A stretch of DNA of 64,000 bases from positions 1,798,001-1,862,000 of the forward strand of contig JAYKKR010000006.1 in the NCBI GenBank assembly GCA_036971615.1, in the 5' to 3' direction. The DNA is from Amyloporia xantha (Eukaryota; Basidiomycota; Agaricomycetes; Polyporales; Adustoporiaceae). Shown piece after piece: positions 59,966 to 64,000 of the stretch; position 1 is the first letter of the stretch, and each line of letters opens with the position of its first letter. The translations under genes were made by a program, and so were the position numbers. The notes under the pieces are model-generated. The model ran no database searches. It was not told the DNA's origin and saw only the letters and a program-made list of their open reading frames with translations.

Positions 59966-60514
59966 TCACTCGTCCCTATCAGAGACAGTGAAGTCTTCCA
60001 CTTCACCCTCGTCGGACAATGATGGTGAATGAGCCGTGAAGTATATTTGAATGTTGGACACATCGAGGACCGGAATCAGGTGGTCCATCGCTCTCTCCTC
60101 AGGTTTCTCCTCAAGCTGATCCTGACCTTCCTCAGTGTCAACATCCTCCGCTCGCCTCACGTTGTCTCCACCTGAAGCCCGTGCTAAAGGTTCGATCTAA
60201 AGAGTGTCAGGTGAGTAAAGTAATCAATTAACATCTCACTAATTGTTGCATACTGAAAGACACCGCAGAAAAGAATGTAACAGCACGATCTGTTCGGTCT
60301 GCTCTTGGTTCACGCAAGAGTCGAGTAGGGAGACGAGAAGACTATCGACCTCCTCAGTCATCCAAATGGTCCCATGGGGTTGCTTGAGCGCATCTATCAC
60401 ATTGTATATCTCAGAGACCAGTAAGATGCAGTCGCGGGTGTGTGTGGCTGCAGTTCGCCTTGAAGGACGGGTACTGGCAGCAGCTAGGAATGAAGACATG
60501 TGGTGGTCGGACAT
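59966..60514 (-). CDS. hypothetical acidic protein, 163 aa, one intron
   Basis: I do not recognise this protein. Exon 1 is 60514-60254 and exon 2 is 60196-59966; the 57-nt intron (GTATGC...TTTAG) keeps frame and the sum is 492 nt. The N-terminal half is probably helical (LLVSEIYNVIDALKQPHG, EEVDSLLVSLLDSCVNQEQ), while the C-terminal half is very acidic and Ser-rich (EDVDTEEGQDQLEEKPEER). There is no signal peptide or membrane segment. It is the only plausible gene in the repeat-rich right end, so it may be expressed or a remnant. Confidence 0.5.
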
Positions 60515-60999
60515 TGCGTAGAGTCATTTGGGGAACATGAACACTCTTCGATGTTTAAGTATTCACTGTTATCTTTGCCCACATTCGCAGCTCGTTACCT
60601 GAGCATCATGCAAGCACGCCAAGTGCTCTATTCCCAGAACACCACTTATCGATCATATCACCTCGGTGAACCTCTATGCTGGGCTATCTCTGTTTCGCCT
60701 TCGGCACGCCCTTCGTATACCGGTGTTATTCACGACATATTGGCATACGGCCCCCAAATGCATCTGTTATTCGTTTCCTCGAGGCTCGTCTCGGAATTTA
60801 CGTCAACTATCTGCCAACACCAATATGCCCAATCAGACGAAGTACTACCGGAAGTATGCCTCCCTGCTCTTAATGTCCGTTCACGTTCTCTGGTCCCGAG
60901 TAGCTTCGGGAAGAAGACTACTGATCAGCATTCACAGAAACACATCTCAAGGCTTAGTTCTCACAACGAGACAGCGTTCCTCATGACAAATAGGTCAAG
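60515..60999. other. intergenic region
   Basis: A plus-strand frame covers 60500-61030 without any known domain. Overlapping frames are equally long, so none is called. Confidence 0.35.
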
Positions 61000-63768
61000 C
61001 ATCAGGAAAAACACTTTTTCTCTGGGGTAACCTAGGCTGCTCTGAGATATATGAGGTTTCCCAGAGTAACTCAGACTATCTCAGAGCATTTGAGGTTAAC
61101 CTGAGTTGCTCTGAGTTGCTCTGAGATAATTCAAAATTCTCAGAGCATCCTAGGCTAGCTTCTATTTCTTTGAGCAACTCAAGCATATTTCTAAATCTAC
61201 AACACATTATTTCTGAATAATATACAACAGCTATGTTGTTCTACTATTTACTTTCATTCTCTTCACTTTCTATGCTTTATTAAGATGATTTACTTAAATA
61301 TAGACTATAGTATGTGAAGGTGATCTGTCATACAAATGATAATGGAGATATTGATTATGAGAAATGCACACCCACACAGAACAAACACAGAGCTGTTGGA
61401 TAGCAGGGATCTAGTAGAGAGAGAAAAAAGAATGATATAGACATTGAATAGTATGAAAAGAGTGTAGATAAGCAGAAAGTAGACGGAGAAGTGAAAACAT
61501 GATGTGTATACTCATTGCTGTGCTGCTTCAGTCATTCCCCTCTCCTTATATCATTTCTACTCCATCTATCCACTAGCTCCTCTTTCCACTGACAGCTAAC
61601 AGTCAAAAGTCAGAGATCAGAGGGTCAGAGATAAAACAGGAGAAGACGCATCTCAGAATTGAGAATTTTGACGCTGGTCAAGGGAATAGACTGCAACTGG
61701 ATATATTAGTGAGTAAAGGAGTATTAGATAGTTGGATAATGTGATATATCAGTGCAGGAATAGATAGAGAAGGATACATATGAAGAATGGGAGAATGAGG
61801 AGGAGGTCATTCAAAATGCGACCATAGAATAGAAACGGCTGGATGCTTACACACCAATGTATATATCGTCTGAAAGCCTGCGATTAGGGCTTCCATTCTA
61901 TCCAACAATCAAAGAAAACCATCCATGGGTTCCTGAGATATGGACAAGACGAAGTTTTTGATGAAAAACAGCAATAGAAGACGAAGGAGTGGACGGATTT
62001 AGATGAGCAAGGGCTCATCTGGAAGGGCTTGACAATGCGAATAGAATGGTATAAAAGCAAAAGGATAACTCACAATGGATCCCCAGTTATCCTCTGATCA
62101 AAACCTCAAAAAAGCGCCCATTCCATGTCCAACCCTCCAACCCCTCAAAATCTCCTTCCAAACTCCACCCAGCAAGCTTAGACAGTCCTAGTACTATTCC
62201 CAAAGGCAAGGGAATAAGGAATAGAGAAGGAACACTCACAGAAATTCACAGATAGTGCAGAGCAGAGAACTGTCTGTGATCACTCAAGTTCCAGTGAATC
62301 GAGATGCCCAGAAGCCATAGATAGTGAGCTCCAGTCCCTAGTCAACAGTTTGTGAGATCCAAGACAGCAGATAGCATAGATACAGGAAGGTAGCAGCAAG
62401 AAGGAATGGCTGAGGAGAAGTGCAAATGCGTCTAAGTCCCTGCTGACCCTAATATGGGGTTTCCAAAACAGGCGTCAGTTTGACGCGACAAACTAACACC
62501 CAATTAGGCACTCATGGTCGTTCATTCTCTTCCTCAACACCCACCCTGCTTCATCTTCTTCCATGTCACTTCACTTCCCTGCTTGGTTTCTGTTTACTCA
62601 TTCATTGTTCTTCTCATCTCTGGGCTATATCTGGTAACTTCTAGTCTGTGGCCATCTCTCTGGTACTGCCTCAAGTATGAAGTATGGCGATGTGCTGGCA
62701 GAGCATATGGGTCGTTAGGAATTGTAGGCATAGGTAAGTCCATATCTTCTTTCTATTCTCATCTGTATCTATGAATACTATGAATAGCTGACACTACTTC
62801 TATCTCTAATCACAATCCAAATCACCAACATTGAAGGTTGGCTGTTGGTTGTCATCATGCGACAGCAAAGCAATGTAAGTCTGTCCATAATTCCCTTTCA
62901 GGCTGACATGTCCATTGCATTCAATAGATATGACATGCTTTGTGCATGAATTCGTGCTTTTGTAAGACTTGTAAAGGATGGTGAGTCGTCATCTATAATT
63001 TCAAATTTTGATGAGAATACATACTCCTAACATGTAAGTCGTTCATTTGCTTCTCATTTCTTAGCTGCTCTAAATTATTGTATCTACAGACTTGTGTGAC
63101 ATGATAAGAACTGATTCTGATTGTGACAATGTCAGGTAAGGTGTTCACTTCTATCTCAATTCCTTTGTTGATTGCTTTGTTGATTATTTCCCATGCTATT
63201 CGGCTTCAGTTTACTGTGAAAATACTACTTATGTAAGTACCTTGTCTTGCTCCTTCAACTAATTGGACATTACCTGAATTCTTCTATTAGATTCTATTAT
63301 ATTTTGGCCACACAACAAAATATCTTCATTGATCTTGTGTACGTCTTTCAGCTTTGTGTTTTATATTACTGTATACTGAATAATAATATTAGTTTGGTGA
63401 TGTGGAGATTTCTGTCTTGAGCTATCACATTGGACGTAATTATTATGGCTGCTAGTATTAGATTATCTTTAGTGTGTATATATTATTTGTGAATATACTG
63501 CTGTGTTCTATTATAATACTGTAACCTTGAGAGTGCTCTGATACAAACTATAATTAGGTGTGAGAGACGACAAAAGACTACATAGGGTCATCTAGGAGTA
63601 CTCTCAGGCTACTCTCAGGTTACTCTGAGTTACTCTGAGAAAAAAATCTCATGTCAACTAAGTTTAAGAGCACTCTGGCTACTCTGAGTACTTTGAATAC
63701 TCTGAAGTCTCTAGGATGCTCTTGGATGCTCTTAAAGCAGCCTGGGACTAATATGGTTTTTCCTGATG
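61000..63768. mobile_element. 2.77-kb DNA-transposon-like element with short terminal and subterminal repeats
   Basis: The left end CATCAGGAAAAAC (61000) is mirrored by GTTTTTCCTGATG ending at 63768. Just inside both ends lie clusters of CTCTGAG/CTCAGAG words (61030-61150 and 63590-63730), forming subterminal repeats. The interior is AT-rich. Between 62720 and 63380 there is a run of strong donor and acceptor pairs (GTAAGT...TAG) that would cut very short exons; one of them, near 62935-62980, gives a Cys-rich reading ALCMNSCFCKTCKG. No transposase could be assembled. The target duplication is unclear: only a doubtful AT is shared. Subterminal repeats are seen in hAT and KDZ elements, but assignment is not possible here. 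Confidence 0.55.
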
Positions 63769-64000
63769 AGGTCGGTACATGAACGTTCCTTCGTTTTCTT
63801 TGTATACCATGCTCTGATAGCCTCGTGTTATGATAATGTTCATGACAATCTCTTCGTTCATTTACATATGCTCATCTATTCACATTCAAGCGGCCTTGCT
63901 GATGTCAATCTGCACTCTGGATGTGCACGTTGTCAAAACTGGGCTAACACCCATATTATCGCCACAACATGTGCAAGAATAGAAGGTCTGTCTTTCATAT
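63769..64000. other. right-edge intergenic DNA
   Basis: No supportable feature. This is the flank of the preceding element. Confidence 0.4.

Overview
The window looks like a chromosomal segment of a filamentous basidiomycete, most likely an agaricomycete mushroom or bracket fungus. Evidence: genes are cut by many 46-70 nt GT-AG introns; the gene set includes fungal TUP1, RPC19, BUD13, an SAP30BP/HCNGP protein, a class I cAMP phosphodiesterase and an LGD1-type dehydratase; and there are an F-box/LRR protein and two DUF6533 membrane proteins, families that are expanded in Agaricomycetes. There is no rRNA, tRNA, CRISPR or bacterial-type operon that I can support. Most real genes are split across several short frames, so the coordinates below come from splicing the exons by hand; where I give exon sums they keep frame.

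Layout. 1-3370: minus-strand Ty1/copia retrotransposon running off the left edge, with one frameshift. 3.4-11.8 kb: gene-poor. 11.8-13.4 kb: low-complexity hypothetical gene. 13.4-16.9 kb: gene-poor. 16.9-31.5 kb: main gene cluster (phosphodiesterase, small unknown gene, RPC19, LGD1-like dehydratase, a proline-rich repeat protein, a decayed unknown gene, an F-box protein). 32.9-38.3 kb: two same-strand DUF6533 paralogues with the same exon plan, including a 10-nt exon, and between them an 854-bp foldback element with 248-bp terminal inverted repeats and a 6-bp target duplication. 39-49.2 kb: three minus-strand nuclear genes (BUD13, TUP1, SAP30BP). 49.7-64 kb: repeat-rich block with a repeat-flanked 1.5-kb segment, a 2.17-kb almost perfect palindrome, a Ty3/gypsy element with mutated catalytic residues, one small unknown gene, and a 2.77-kb element with short terminal inverted repeats.

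How the genes relate. These are mostly independent housekeeping genes, not a pathway cluster. TUP1, BUD13 and SAP30BP act in transcription repression and mRNA processing, RPC19 in RNA polymerases I and III, the phosphodiesterase in cAMP signalling, and the dehydratase in sugar-acid breakdown. I see no convincing multi-gene novel system. The most unusual structures are the near-perfect palindrome, the DUF6533 pair with its shared micro-exon and GC-AG introns, and the foldback element lying between them.
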